Assembly (NCBI GenBank): GCA_023150345.1
Contig: JAKLLB010000028.1
Coordinates: forward strand, 1 to 42,054
DNA: 42,054 bases
Origin: Aquabacterium sp.
GTDB lineage: Bacteria; Pseudomonadota; Gammaproteobacteria; Burkholderiales; Burkholderiaceae_C
Direction: 5' to 3'
The stretch's first letter is position 1; every line of letters begins with the position of its first letter. The notes below the pieces were generated by a model. That model was given only the letters and a program-made list of their open reading frames with translations. It was not told the DNA's origin and ran no database searches. This document shows positions 25,484 to 34,239 of this stretch, in pieces. Position numbers and translations under genes: made by a program.

Positions 25484-26533
25484 TCATATCGGCCGACGTG
25501 CGTCGAAGTCGATCCGGCGCACCGTGTAGCCGCGTTGCTGCATCAATGCGGGCAGGCCTTGCGGGCCCGTCATGTGCAATGCGCCGACGGCGGCGAACAC
25601 CCGCGCGCCCTGTCGGTGCAACGTGTCGATGCCCTCGGCCAGCGCCGGGTTGCGATCGTCGTTGAGTCGCCGCAGCCAGAGCCGGTCGGCTTCGGTCTCG
25701 ATGCACTCGCACCACTGCTCGTATTGGGCGAGCTCCTGAAACTGCCCGGCTTCCCAGGCCTGGGCCAGCCGCTTGAGCGCGTTGGCCGAGCGGCCGTCTT
25801 CCAAAGCGTCCAGCGCCTGGTCGACGGAGCGGTCGGCCTCTGCGGCGGGCATCGCCAGCAGGGCCTGCAGCTGCACCTGCGGTGTCTCGAGCGAGCGCAC
25901 CGGCTTGCCTTGCGCTCGGAACACCGCGCCCAGGGCGAACTCCTGCGCATAGGTCGGTTCGAGGCCTTCACGCCGTGCATGGGCCACGCTCAGCGCGATG
26001 ACCTGCAGCAGCGGCGGGGCGTCGCCCAGCGCGGGGGCGTCGAGGCAGGCCGCGCGCATTTGTGCCGCCAGCCGCCGCTGTCGCCCGGGGTCTGCAGGCG
26101 GCTGCGCCGCGTCGCGGCGGCCCATGCCGGCCGCCATGGCGTGCACCACTTCGGGGTCAGCGACGTCGAGTTCCAGTGCCAGTACATCGGACTGCGCGAT
26201 GGCGGCGCCCACCTGAGGTCCAGGGAACACCCACGGCAGGCGGCCCACATGCAAGGTGCCGTACAGGTAGGACGTGCGGCCGTCCTTGTCGATCTGCCAC
26301 AGCAACCCGCGGTCGCGCGGGTGCGCGGCAGCCGCGCGGACCTGTTCGGGCGTGGGGTCCGGTGCCGGTGGGCAGTCGGGCGTTGCGGCGCTGGCGTTGA
26401 GCGCAATGCAGGTCACCAGCGGCCAGGCGATGCGCGGCAGCCGGTGCAGCAGTGCCGCGGCCGTCGCCCGCCAGACGCGGCGGCTCGCGCCGGAGGTCGC
26501 GCTGGCGGTGGGGCGGGTGGCCGGGGGCATCAT
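25484..26533 (-). CDS. TraB/GumN-family protein (predicted exported metalloprotease-like)
   Basis: This is a 349-residue TraB/GumN protein. An N-terminal segment (about 25-50, LPRIAWPLVTCIALNASA) acts as signal or anchor. The family motifs are YLYGTLHVGRLPW at the first strand (SxxxGTxHxG type) and VGALHMTGPQGLPALMQQRGY near the C terminus (GxxHxxGxxGL); both His are the presumed metal ligands. Related animal proteins (TIKI) are metalloproteases; the bacterial role is unknown. The ATG at 26533 overlaps the stop of the upstream FAH-like gene by 4 nt (ATGA), indicating translational coupling. A second ATG follows directly at 26530. Confidence 0.87.
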   Translation of the reverse strand: MMPPATRPTASATSGASRRVWRATAAALLHRLPRIAWPLVTCIALNASAATPDCPPAPDPTPEQVRAAAAHPRDRGLLWQIDKDGRTSYLYGTLHVGRLPWVFPGPQVGAAIAQSDVLALELDVADPEVVHAMAAGMGRRDAAQPPADPGRQRRLAAQMRAACLDAPALGDAPPLLQVIALSVAHARREGLEPTYAQEFALGAVFRAQGKPVRSLETPQVQLQALLAMPAAEADRSVDQALDALEDGRSANALKRLAQAWEAGQFQELAQYEQWCECIETEADRLWLRRLNDDRNPALAEGIDTLHRQGARVFAAVGALHMTGPQGLPALMQQRGYTVRRIDFDARRPI

Positions 26534-27555
26534 GCCGTGGCCTCGGCGGGCGGCGCATCGCTGGCCACGGCGTCTGCGGCTTCGGCGGCCGGCGGCCCCA
26601 GCCGCAGGTCGATGGCGCCGAAGACGCTGGTGCCATCGCGCCCACGGACGTCGGCACGCACGTTGCCGCCGGCGCGCAGCAGCGGCGTGCGCGGTGCCCC
26701 GATCTCGGCCGCTTCGTGGCGGCGCCTTTGGTGCAGGCTGCCGTGTCCGCGCGAGCCGTCGGCGCACTGCAGCTCGCCCCCGGCCACGACACTGCCGGCA
26801 TTCAGCCCGCGCCAGGCCGCCGCCCGTGCCAGCAGCACCCCGAACGGCCAGCGCTGGTCCTGTGCGCCATCGCACAGGCCGATCCTCCGCCCGTTGGCGC
26901 CCAGTTGCACGGGCAGCCCGGCGAGGCCGCTGGTCCAGGCGTCGCCGAGTTCATCGGGGGTGACCGTCACCGGCGCGCAGGTGGCGCCCAACGGTACCGG
27001 CACCGTGTGGCTGCCAGGCGTTCGCCAGTGCCACTGCACCATCAGCAGCAGCAGGCGCACGCCCTCCAGGGCGCGCGCAGCCGGCGTGCCGGCCTCGATG
27101 TCACCGGTCACCACGCCCAGCATGGCGGCGGCATCGAGCCCCGGCGCCTGGGCGTCGGCATCCGCTGCGGCAACCGTGGCCCCCTCGGCTTCGGGCATGC
27201 AGTCGGGCCAGGCGTCGTCGCAGGCGCCCAGCAGGCTGTCGCCCGGGGCCGTCTGCAGTGTCGGCATGTCGCCACGGTTCGCGTCGCCGTCGGTCGCCTG
27301 CGGCACCCACCAGCCGCAGGTGCGCGGCAGCGGCGCCAGGCATTGGCGCGGGTCGAAGGCGAAGGCATGCCGGGCCTTGCCGTGGTTGAGGGTGACCGAC
27401 AGGTCGTTGAGCTGCGGCGACAGGAAGTTCCAGTCGTCGAGCACGTGTTGCATGCGGGTGGCGATGCCGGTGGCGTAGTGCGCCAGCGACAGGTCGCGCG
27501 AAACGACGATCAGCTGACCGTCGCGCGACCCGTCGCGCAGAGTGGCGAGTTTCAT
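26530..27555 (-). CDS. Fumarylacetoacetate-hydrolase-like protein lacking metal ligands (probable pseudoenzyme)
   Basis: This is a 341-residue protein. Residues 1-78 (MKLATLRDGSRDGQLIVVSR, ATGIATRMQHVLDDWNFLSPQ, KARHAFAFDPRQCLAPLPR) match the N-terminal domain of bacterial fumarylacetoacetate hydrolases closely. The C-terminal half also aligns: TGDIEAGTPAARALEGVRL, VTVTPDELGDAW, GRRIGLCDG, LNAGSVVAGG and RGRDGTSVFGAI. However, the ExE metal ligands correspond to Ala143 and Met145, and the next Asp to Gln174. The YxNHVELVRxARG segment with the catalytic His is replaced by an unrelated low-complexity stretch (about 80-135). The fold may persist without hydrolase activity. It is first in a pair with the TraB gene, 4 nt overlap. 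Start ATG 27555 matches the family start. Confidence 0.82.
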   Translation of the reverse strand: MKLATLRDGSRDGQLIVVSRDLSLAHYATGIATRMQHVLDDWNFLSPQLNDLSVTLNHGKARHAFAFDPRQCLAPLPRTCGWWVPQATDGDANRGDMPTLQTAPGDSLLGACDDAWPDCMPEAEGATVAAADADAQAPGLDAAAMLGVVTGDIEAGTPAARALEGVRLLLLMVQWHWRTPGSHTVPVPLGATCAPVTVTPDELGDAWTSGLAGLPVQLGANGRRIGLCDGAQDQRWPFGVLLARAAAWRGLNAGSVVAGGELQCADGSRGHGSLHQRRRHEAAEIGAPRTPLLRAGGNVRADVRGRDGTSVFGAIDLRLGPPAAEAADAVASDAPPAEATA

Positions 27556-27639
27556 GGGTGTGCGGTGCCGGCGCGCGGGCCGGGCTGCGGTTGATGGCAG
27601 CATTGTCCGATGGTCGAGGGCTTATCCGCCGTGTGGCGC

Positions 27640-28767
27640 ATGCCAGCCGGACGGCGCATTCGTGCGGCGGCCGCGGTGGCGGCCGTGGTCGCCGTGCACG
27701 CCGCGCTGGTGCTTCCCGGCGAGCACCCAACCCCGGCGGCGCCTCGAAACGCGCAGCGAGGGGCGCTGACCGTGGTGTCGGTGGTGTCGGTGACCGTGCG
27801 CCCCGACGCGCCGTTGCCACCCGAGTCCAGTGCGCCGGCTACAGAGCCGGTTGCGCAAAGTGCCCAGCCCCCGGCCGTGGCAGCGGGGGCACAGTCCGAC
27901 CCGTTGCGGCCGGACAGCGATGTGCCGGGCTGGCGGGGCACAGGCGCAGGCGGCCCGTTGTCGGCGGCATCCGCGGGGCGCAGCGATCCGGTGGCGAGCG
28001 GTCCCGCCACTGATCCTGGGATGTCTGCAGCGACGGGCGCATCGACCGAGTCGTCCGCGAGTGAGGTGTTCGATGCCGAGAGCGCGGCGAGTGGCGAAGG
28101 CGACACGCCGCCGCCGCTCTACCAGCCTCAGCTGCCGGGCTCGGCACAACTGACCTATGCGCTGCGCCGAGGGCAGTTGCAGGGCGAGGCTCGGCTGAGC
28201 TGGTACAGCGACGGTGCCCGTTACCGTCTGGAGTTCCGCTCCCGCAGCGGCGCGCTGCCCTTGGCCGATCAAGTCAGCGAGGGTGTGATCGACCGCCACG
28301 GCGTAGCGCCTGAGCGCTTCGTCGATCGCCGGCGCCGCAGGGCCGCCCAGGCGGCCAACTTTCTGCGCGACGAAGGGCGCATCGTCTATTCCGGCAACTC
28401 GGCCGAGCACCGGGCCTGGCCCGGTGCGCAGGACCGCCTGGGCTGGATCCTGCAGCTGGTCGGAATCCATGAGGCGGCGGCCGCGGCTGGCCAGGCGGCG
28501 CCCGCCGAACTGAGCTTTTTCGTGGTCGGCGCCCGCGGCGGCGCAGGCAACTGGACCTTCCGTCTGCGCGGGCGCGAGCAGGTCGACACCCCGATGGGGC
28601 CGGTGCAGGCGCTGTGGCTGCACCGCGAGCCGGACCGCCTGGAAGACCTGCGTGTCGATGTCTGGCTCGACCCGGCCCGCGGCCACTGGCCCGTGCGGCT
28701 GCGGCTCACACCGCTGCGCGGGGGCCCGCCGCTGGAGCTGACGCTGGCGGCCGAGCCGGGGCCGTGA
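27640..28767 (+). CDS. DUF3108-domain periplasmic protein with N-terminal anchor
   Basis: This 375-residue protein has a basic start and one membrane segment (about 8-26, AAAVAAVVAVHAALVL). A long Pro/Ala/Ser-rich linker (about 30-155) follows, then a beta-rich DUF3108 domain (about 160-375). Signatures are QLTYALRRGQLQGEARLSWYSDGARYRLEFRSRSG, GWILQLVGIHEAA, RGREQVDTPMGPVQALWL and VDVWLDPARGHWPVRLRL. The layout, a membrane anchor with an extended linker and a periplasmic domain, recalls TonB-like envelope proteins. Function is unknown. An ATG at 27610 adds ten residues and is an alternative start. It is divergent from the FAH-like gene. Confidence 0.85.
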   Translation: MPAGRRIRAAAAVAAVVAVHAALVLPGEHPTPAAPRNAQRGALTVVSVVSVTVRPDAPLPPESSAPATEPVAQSAQPPAVAAGAQSDPLRPDSDVPGWRGTGAGGPLSAASAGRSDPVASGPATDPGMSAATGASTESSASEVFDAESAASGEGDTPPPLYQPQLPGSAQLTYALRRGQLQGEARLSWYSDGARYRLEFRSRSGALPLADQVSEGVIDRHGVAPERFVDRRRRRAAQAANFLRDEGRIVYSGNSAEHRAWPGAQDRLGWILQLVGIHEAAAAAGQAAPAELSFFVVGARGGAGNWTFRLRGREQVDTPMGPVQALWLHREPDRLEDLRVDVWLDPARGHWPVRLRLTPLRGGPPLELTLAAEPGP

Positions 28768-28814
28768 ACGATGGCGCCTTGATTTCCCAGGCGGTGGCGT
28801 CAGATGGGAGGCAT

Positions 28815-28821
28815 AAGGAGG
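28815..28821 (+). promoter_or_regulatory. Full-consensus Shine-Dalgarno (AAGGAGG) of the DUF3567 gene
   Basis: AAGGAGG lies 8 nt before the ATG at 28830. It fixes that start and predicts strong translation; it is the best ribosome site in the window. Confidence 0.85.
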
Positions 28822-28829
28822 CTTGTGAC

Positions 28830-29102
28830 ATGCAAATGCTCTACGACTCGCGCCAGTACGTCGTCGTCGCCATCGAGGTTCCTGGCGGGGTCGAGGCCGA
28901 GGCGGCGCCGGCCCTGTCGCGCGGAGGCTACGAAATCGTCGACAAGTTCGCCCGCAAGGAGATCTTCCTGCAAGGCATGCTGGCCCAGCAGTTCCAGGAG
29001 GGCGTGCAGCGCATCGTCGAGGGTGGGCCGACCGAGGAGGCCATGGATGAATTCATCGCGCGTTACACCGCCCTGGCGCAGCAGCCGGTGATCATGCACT
29101 GA
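28830..29102 (+). CDS. DUF3567 small conserved protein
   Basis: This is a 90-residue acidic protein (MQMLYDSRQYVVVAIEVP, GGYEIVDKFARKEIFLQG, GPTEEAMDEFIARY). It belongs to the DUF3567 family of small cytoplasmic proteins found almost only in Burkholderiales; a member from Burkholderia has been solved as an alpha-beta fold. The role is unknown. It follows the DUF3108 gene by 62 nt, carries its own near-perfect Shine-Dalgarno, and is followed by an eight-pair hairpin. Strong translation suggests an abundant protein. Confidence 0.9.
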   Translation: MQMLYDSRQYVVVAIEVPGGVEAEAAPALSRGGYEIVDKFARKEIFLQGMLAQQFQEGVQRIVEGGPTEEAMDEFIARYTALAQQPVIMH

Positions 29103-29114
29103 CGCCCGGCGCGT

Positions 29115-29134
29115 CGCCCGGCGTCTGCCGGGCG
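29115..29134 (+). terminator. Eight-pair GC hairpin after the DUF3567 gene
   Basis: CGCCCGGC, loop GTCT, GCCGGGCG form a perfect stem 12 nt after the DUF3567 stop. There is no direct T-run, although pyrimidine-rich ATTCCCCCGCTTTTCCC follows about 15 nt on. It is a plausible terminator between this gene and the AAA+ gene. Confidence 0.5.
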
Positions 29135-29254
29135 CCGCGTCGCAGGGCGATTCCCCCGCTTTTCCCAAGACCCCGCCCCTTGCCGGGGCGCACCGGGTGC
29201 GCCAAGATGGCCCCGGCATCGGGTGTACGAGCACCCGCGCGCTCGGGGGTCGCC

Positions 29255-31558
29255 ATGATGAAGGGGCACGGCAGTGCACAGTGGATCGCCTCGCCAGGCT
29301 TGGCGCAGGCGCCCGTGCTCGACCGCCTGTGCTCGCACTTCGTGCTGACGCTCACGTTGCGCCAGCCCGGGCAGTTCAACCTGCGGCGCGACTGGGCGGG
29401 CTTGCTGGCACTGGTGGGGCGCCACCTCGTGTGGCCAGGCAGCGTGCTGGTGCGGCTGCGCGCCTATCTGGTTCGACGCTGCGAGGGCAATCCGCTGTGG
29501 CGCGGCCACGAGTCACTGGCCGATCGCGCCTTCATCGAGCGGCACGGCGCCTGGCGTGGGCCCTACGAAGAGGGCACGCTGTTCTTCTACCTCGACGAGT
29601 ACATCAAGGATGCGCCCAAGGATCTGGCGGCGGCGCTGTCGGCTACCTGCGACTGGCTGGCCCGTGACCTGAAGAAGCAATCCACCCTGGTGCAACGCAA
29701 CATCGACGTGCTGGCCGGCCTGCTGCAGCTCAACCCGGCCGAGCGCGCACTGCTGCTGTACGGCACCCTGGCGCGCTACCAGCGCGAGCTGCGCGGTCTG
29801 CTGGTCGAGTTCAAGGTCAGCAATGCGCAGCAGGCCTACGCCGCCATTGCCGCGGTGGCGGGGGTCGACGAGCGCGAGGTGGCCGAGGCGCTGCGCGCGG
29901 GCAGCCGGCTCGAGCGCATCGGGATGGTGGAGAACCTCATCTCCGAGCACAACATCACCGACCTGGCCGACCTGATGAAGGTCAGCGAGCAGTTGCCGCC
30001 GGTGCTGATGCGCGAGTACCAGGGGCCCGACGAGCTGATGGCGGTGTTCACCCGGCCCGCGCCCAAGTCGGAGCTGGCGCTGGCCGACTTCGCCTTCGTG
30101 GCCGAAGACGCCCAGGTGCTCACGCGTCTGCTGCGCAATGCCGTGGCGCGCCAGGCCAGCGGCGTGAACGTGTTGCTGTACGGGCCGCCGGGTACCGGCA
30201 AGACCGAGCTGGCCAAGGTGTGCGCACGCGAAGCCGACCTGCAGCTCTACGAGGTGGAGTACGCCGACCGCGACGGCCACTCGCTGTCGGGCCGCGACCG
30301 CTACCGCTCGCTGCAGATCAGCCAGGTGTTCCTCAAGGGCACGCCCGACGTGGCGCTGCTGTTCGACGAGGTCGAGGACGTGTTCCCACCGCTGTCGACC
30401 GACGCGGCGCAATGGATGGCGCGCATCGACAGCACCGGCGAGGGCGGCGCGCCCACCGGCAGCGTCAGTGGCAAGGCCTGGGTGAACCAGGTGCTCGAGT
30501 CCAACCGCGTGCCGGTGATCTGGATCACCAACCGCATCGAGCAGATCGACCCGGCGTTCCGGCGCCGCTTCCAGTACCACCTCGAGCTGAAGTCGCCGCC
30601 GCCGGGTGCGCGCCTGGCGTTGGTGCGCCGCGCGCTGGCCGACCAACCGGTGAGCGAGGCCTTCGTGGCCCACCTGGCCGAGCGTCGCGGCCTCACGCCG
30701 GCGCAGATCCGCACCGCCGCGCGGTTTGCGCAGTTGGCCGGCGAGCCCCACGAAGCCGAGGCGCTGCTCGAGCGCCAGCTCAGCCATGCCGACCGCGCGC
30801 TGGGCCACGACGCCGGCGGCAGCCGACCGCGGCCGGTGGTGACGCAGTACGACATGTCGCTGCTGAACCTGGAGTCGCGTTTTCCGATCGAGCGCATCGT
30901 CGAGTCACTGCGCAGACGCGGCCACGGCACGTTGTGCCTGCACGGCCTGCCCGGCAGCGGCAAGACCGCGCTGGCCGAGCACATCGCGCAGCAGCTGGGC
31001 CGTCCGCTGATGGTGCGCCTGGCCAGCGATCTGGTGAGCAAGTTCGTCGGCGAGACCGAGTCCAACATGGCGCGCATGTTTGCCGAGGCCGAGGCCGAGC
31101 AGGCGGTGCTGCTGCTCGACGAGGCCGACAGCTTTCTGCGCAGCCGCCGCCGCGCCGAGCGCCACTACGAGGTCACCGAGGTCAACGAGATGCTGGCCGG
31201 GATGGAGCGCTATGCCGGCGTCTTCGTTTGCACCACCAACCTGTTCGAAGACCTGGACGAGGCGGCACTGCGACGCTTCACGTTCAAGATCGGCTTTCGT
31301 GCGCTGACACCCGAGCAGCGTGTGCGCATGTTCCGCACCGAAGCGCTGGCCGATGCGGGCGAGCCCGATGCGCAGCACGTGCAGCGCCTGGGCGCGCTGG
31401 ATCTGCTCACCCCGGGCGACTTCGCTGCGGTGCGCCGGCAAACCGAGCTGCTGGGCGATGCCTTCACGCCCGACGAGTTCCTGGCGCAACTCGAAGGCGA
31501 GCACCGCGTCAAGCCCGAGGTCCGGCAACGTCGCGCCATCGGATTCGGGCCCCACTGA
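29255..31558 (+). CDS. Tandem AAA+ ATPase with a unique N-terminal domain
   Basis: This 767-residue protein carries two AAA modules of the SpoVK/Cdc48-like class. Module 1 has Walker A GPPGTGKT at 310-317 and Walker B LLFDEVED near 368-374. Module 2 has Walker A GLPGSGKT at 564-571 and Walker B VLLLDEAD near 618-624. Both have a sensor-type Asn (WITNR, CTTN) and arginines (FRRRF, LRRF). The first 270 residues form a helical domain unlike known AAA N-domains (YEEGTLFFYLDEYIKDAPKDL, then NIDVLAGLLQLNPAERALL). Such proteins usually remodel or unfold partner proteins as hexamers; no partner is apparent. Start ATG 29255 is preceded by GGGGG. A 6-bp inverted repeat (29220-29237) lies just upstream. 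Confidence 0.85.
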   Translation: MMKGHGSAQWIASPGLAQAPVLDRLCSHFVLTLTLRQPGQFNLRRDWAGLLALVGRHLVWPGSVLVRLRAYLVRRCEGNPLWRGHESLADRAFIERHGAWRGPYEEGTLFFYLDEYIKDAPKDLAAALSATCDWLARDLKKQSTLVQRNIDVLAGLLQLNPAERALLLYGTLARYQRELRGLLVEFKVSNAQQAYAAIAAVAGVDEREVAEALRAGSRLERIGMVENLISEHNITDLADLMKVSEQLPPVLMREYQGPDELMAVFTRPAPKSELALADFAFVAEDAQVLTRLLRNAVARQASGVNVLLYGPPGTGKTELAKVCAREADLQLYEVEYADRDGHSLSGRDRYRSLQISQVFLKGTPDVALLFDEVEDVFPPLSTDAAQWMARIDSTGEGGAPTGSVSGKAWVNQVLESNRVPVIWITNRIEQIDPAFRRRFQYHLELKSPPPGARLALVRRALADQPVSEAFVAHLAERRGLTPAQIRTAARFAQLAGEPHEAEALLERQLSHADRALGHDAGGSRPRPVVTQYDMSLLNLESRFPIERIVESLRRRGHGTLCLHGLPGSGKTALAEHIAQQLGRPLMVRLASDLVSKFVGETESNMARMFAEAEAEQAVLLLDEADSFLRSRRRAERHYEVTEVNEMLAGMERYAGVFVCTTNLFEDLDEAALRRFTFKIGFRALTPEQRVRMFRTEALADAGEPDAQHVQRLGALDLLTPGDFAAVRRQTELLGDAFTPDEFLAQLEGEHRVKPEVRQRRAIGFGPH

Positions 31559-31595
31559 CGCACCGGCACCACCCTCACTCCATCCTCACACCCCG

Positions 31596-33134
31596 ATGCC
31601 CACCGACACCACCGTAGCCAGTGCGGGCCTGCCCATGGTCTGGCTGATGGTCATGGTCGTGCTGCTCATCGCGCTGGCGGCACTGGCGCTGTGGTTCGGC
31701 ACACTGTACCTGCGCGAGCGCCACCGCCGCGAACTGCTCAGTGCCGACCTCGACGCGGCCACCACGCGACTGGGCGACTACGACGGGCAGCTGCCGCCCG
31801 GCCTGGTGCCGCGTACGCGCTTCGATGCCGAACTCGATACCCTGGCCCACAAGGCCGACCGCGAAGGGCGGCACTTCTGCGTGCTGTTCGTCAACTTCGA
31901 CAAGCTCGGGCACATCAACGAGCGCCACGGTTTCGGCGTGGGCGATGCCGTGGTGCATGAGCTGGCCTCGCGCATGATCACCGCGGCCGGTCCCAAGGCG
32001 GTGGTCGCGCCGATGAGCGGTGACGAATACCTCGTCTTGCTGAACCTCGACCTGGCGCAGGCGCAGTCGCTGGCCGCGCGCATGGTCAAGGAGCTGGCGC
32101 GGCCCTGCGTGGTCGAGGGTGCGCCCGAGCACATCGGCTGCTCGGTGGGGGTGGCGGCCTACCCCGAGCATGGCTCGCGCCAGCGGCTGGTCAGTCGCGC
32201 ACACGCCGCCATGCGCGCGGTCAAGCTCGCTGGCGGCAACGCGCACATGGTGTTCGAGCCGCGCATGGAAACCAACACCCGCGAACAGGCCGAATTGGTG
32301 GCCGACCTGCGCCTGGCCGTGGCCCGCGGGGAACTTGAGTTGTTCTATCAGCCCAAGATCGACGCCAGCAGCCTGCAGATCACGGCCGCCGAGGCCCTGC
32401 TGCGCTGGCACCACCCCAAGCGCGGCATGGTCAGCCCGGCGGTGTTCGTGCCGCTGGCCGAGCGCCATGGCCTGATCAATGCCATCGGCCACTGGGTGAT
32501 CGAGGATGCCTGCCGCCAGGCCGCGCAGTGGCGCGATCAAGGGCTGCGCATGCGAGTGGCCATCAACATCTCGGCGCACCAGATGCGCGAGGACGAACTC
32601 GTCGAGCGCCTGGAAGCCACGCTCAAGCTGCACGGTCTGCAGCCTGCGCGCTTCACCTGCGAGATCACCGAGACCGTGGCGATGGAGAACACCGAGGTCA
32701 CCCGCCGCACCTTCGCGAAAATGAGGCAGGCGGGGCTGCATGTGTCGATCGACGACTTCGGCGTCGGCCAGAACAGCCTGTCGTACCTGCGCCAGTTGCC
32801 GGCGGCCGAGCTGAAGGTAGACGCCTCGTTCGTGCAGGACATCGAGTTCAACCGCGACTCGCGCTCCATTGTGGATGCGCTGGTCAAGCTGGCGCATGCG
32901 CTGGGCCTGCGTGTGGTGGCCGAAGGCGTCGAAACCGAAGGCCAGCGCGACGTGCTGGTGCAGCTGGGCTGCGACGAGCTGCAAGGCTATCTGTTTGCCA
33001 AGCCCATGTCGGCCAAGGCCCTGGGCCTGTGGGCGCTCACCGACGACTCGGCCGGCCCGGGTGCGCCGTCGCAGGAGTTCAGGGCCTCGCTGTTCGAGCA
33101 GACGCAGCCGATGGTGCCGCCCGACATGAAGTGA
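31596..33134 (+). CDS. GGDEF/EAL protein with degenerate GGDEF and intact EAL phosphodiesterase domain
   Basis: This is a 512-residue membrane protein with one N-terminal transmembrane helix (about 14-38). The GGDEF domain (about 72-225) carries SGDEY at 141-145 instead of GGDEF and has no RxxD inhibitory site before it, so diguanylate cyclase activity is doubtful. The EAL domain (about 232-490) keeps its catalytic set: Glu266 in EALLR, Asn in INISAHQ, Glu in EITETVAME, the DDFG pair, Lys and Asp in LKVDASFV, Glu in AEGVETEGQ and Gln in LQGYLFAKP. It should hydrolyse cyclic-di-GMP, with the degenerate domain perhaps as a GTP-binding regulator. It starts 37 nt after the AAA+ gene. Confidence 0.92.
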   Translation: MPTDTTVASAGLPMVWLMVMVVLLIALAALALWFGTLYLRERHRRELLSADLDAATTRLGDYDGQLPPGLVPRTRFDAELDTLAHKADREGRHFCVLFVNFDKLGHINERHGFGVGDAVVHELASRMITAAGPKAVVAPMSGDEYLVLLNLDLAQAQSLAARMVKELARPCVVEGAPEHIGCSVGVAAYPEHGSRQRLVSRAHAAMRAVKLAGGNAHMVFEPRMETNTREQAELVADLRLAVARGELELFYQPKIDASSLQITAAEALLRWHHPKRGMVSPAVFVPLAERHGLINAIGHWVIEDACRQAAQWRDQGLRMRVAINISAHQMREDELVERLEATLKLHGLQPARFTCEITETVAMENTEVTRRTFAKMRQAGLHVSIDDFGVGQNSLSYLRQLPAAELKVDASFVQDIEFNRDSRSIVDALVKLAHALGLRVVAEGVETEGQRDVLVQLGCDELQGYLFAKPMSAKALGLWALTDDSAGPGAPSQEFRASLFEQTQPMVPPDMK

Positions 33135-33160
33135 CGCCGGCAGGCACTTGCCGCGCTTCC

Positions 33161-33166
33161 TACAAT
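33161..33166 (+). promoter_or_regulatory. -10 box (TACAAT) giving a nearly leaderless metH-N transcript
   Basis: TACAAT ends 8 nt before the ATG at 33175, so transcription would begin within a few nt of the start codon. No convincing -35 box is seen, and no Shine-Dalgarno precedes the ATG, which fits leaderless initiation. Confidence 0.5.
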
Positions 33167-33174
33167 CCAGTGCC

Positions 33175-34239
33175 ATGAGCATCCCGTCCTCCTCGCCGCG
33201 CTACACCCGAGCCACCGCGCTGCCCGAATTGCTGGCTCAGCGCATCGTCGTCATCGACGGCGCCATGGGTACCATGATCCAGCGCTACCGCCTGGGCGAG
33301 GACGACTTCCGCGGGGCACGGTTGCGCGAGCACCCGCGCGACCTCAAGGGCAACAACGATCTGCTGGTGCTCACCCGGCCCGACGTCATCGAGGAGATCC
33401 ACGCCGCCTATCTGGCTGCCGGGGCCGACATCATCGAGACCAATACCTTCGGTGCCACGGCCATCGCCCAGGAAGACTACGGCCTGGGCGCATTGGCGCG
33501 CGAGATGAACGTCGAGGCCGCGCGCCTGGCGCGCCGTGCCGCCGACGCCGCCACCGCGGCCGATGGGCGCGCGCGCTACGTGGCGGGCGCCCTGGGCCCC
33601 ACGCCGCGCACCGCCAGCATCAGCCCGGACGTGAACGATCCTGGCGCGCGCAACGTCAGCTTCGAGCAGTTGCGCGCGGCCTACCTGGAGCAGGCCGAGG
33701 GTCTGCTCGAGGGGGGCGCCGACCTGTTCCTGGTCGAGACCATCTTCGACACCCTCAACGCCAAGGCGGCCATCTTCGCCCTGGACGAGCTGATGGAGGC
33801 CACCGGCGAGCGGCTGCCGGTCGTCATCTCGGGCACTGTCACCGACGCCTCGGGGCGCATCCTGTCGGGCCAGACCGTGGGCGCATTCTGGCATTCGGTG
33901 CGCCATGCACGCCCGCTGGCCGTGGGCCTGAACTGCGCGCTGGGTGCCGCCCTGATGCGACCCTACATCGAGGAGCTGGCACGGCTGGCGGGCGACACCT
34001 ACATCAGTTGTTATCCGAATGCCGGTCTGCCCAACCCGATGAGCGAAACCGGTTTCGACGAAACCCCCGACACCACCGCGCGCATGCTCGCCGAGTTCGC
34101 GCAGGCTGGCTTTCTGAACATCGTCGGCGGCTGCTGCGGCACGACCCCCGACCACATCGCCGCCGTGGCCCGCGCCGTGCGCGCCTACCGGCCGCGGTCG
34201 CGGCGCGATCCGCTGCTCACGGGCCTGCTGGCCGCGTGA
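33175..34239 (+). CDS. metH: Methionine synthase, homocysteine-binding module as a separate protein
   Basis: This 354-residue protein equals the N-terminal homocysteine S-methyltransferase module of E. coli MetH. The zinc ligands are Cys254 in GLNCALGA and Cys320/Cys321 in [11 protein letters not shown]. The start [13 protein letters not shown] is typical, as is the [19 protein letters not shown] segment. Zn-bound homocysteine is methylated by methylcobalamin carried on the partner protein encoded from 35068, so the two proteins must dock to work. Split MetH is common in Burkholderiales. The halves are separated here by an antisense lipoprotein gene, which overlaps this gene by 23 nt. Start ATG 33175 follows a -10 box directly; an upstream in-frame extension is not conserved. 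Confidence 0.93.
   Translation: MSIPSSSPRYTRATALPELLAQRIVVIDGAMGTMIQRYRLGEDDFRGARLREHPRDLKGNNDLLVLTRPDVIEEIHAAYLAAGADIIETNTFGATAIAQEDYGLGALAREMNVEAARLARRAADAATAADGRARYVAGALGPTPRTASISPDVNDPGARNVSFEQLRAAYLEQAEGLLEGGADLFLVETIFDTLNAKAAIFALDELMEATGERLPVVISGTVTDASGRILSGQTVGAFWHSVRHARPLAVGLNCALGAALMRPYIEELARLAGDTYISCYPNAGLPNPMSETGFDETPDTTARMLAEFAQAGFLNIVGGCCGTTPDHIAAVARAVRAYRPRSRRDPLLTGLLAA

Noticed and set aside
29220-29237. CGGGTG-N6-CACCCG inverted repeat before the AAA+ gene as a possible operator.
   Set aside because: Short GC-rich repeats of this kind arise often by chance here, and no regulator is nearby; mentioned only under the gene.
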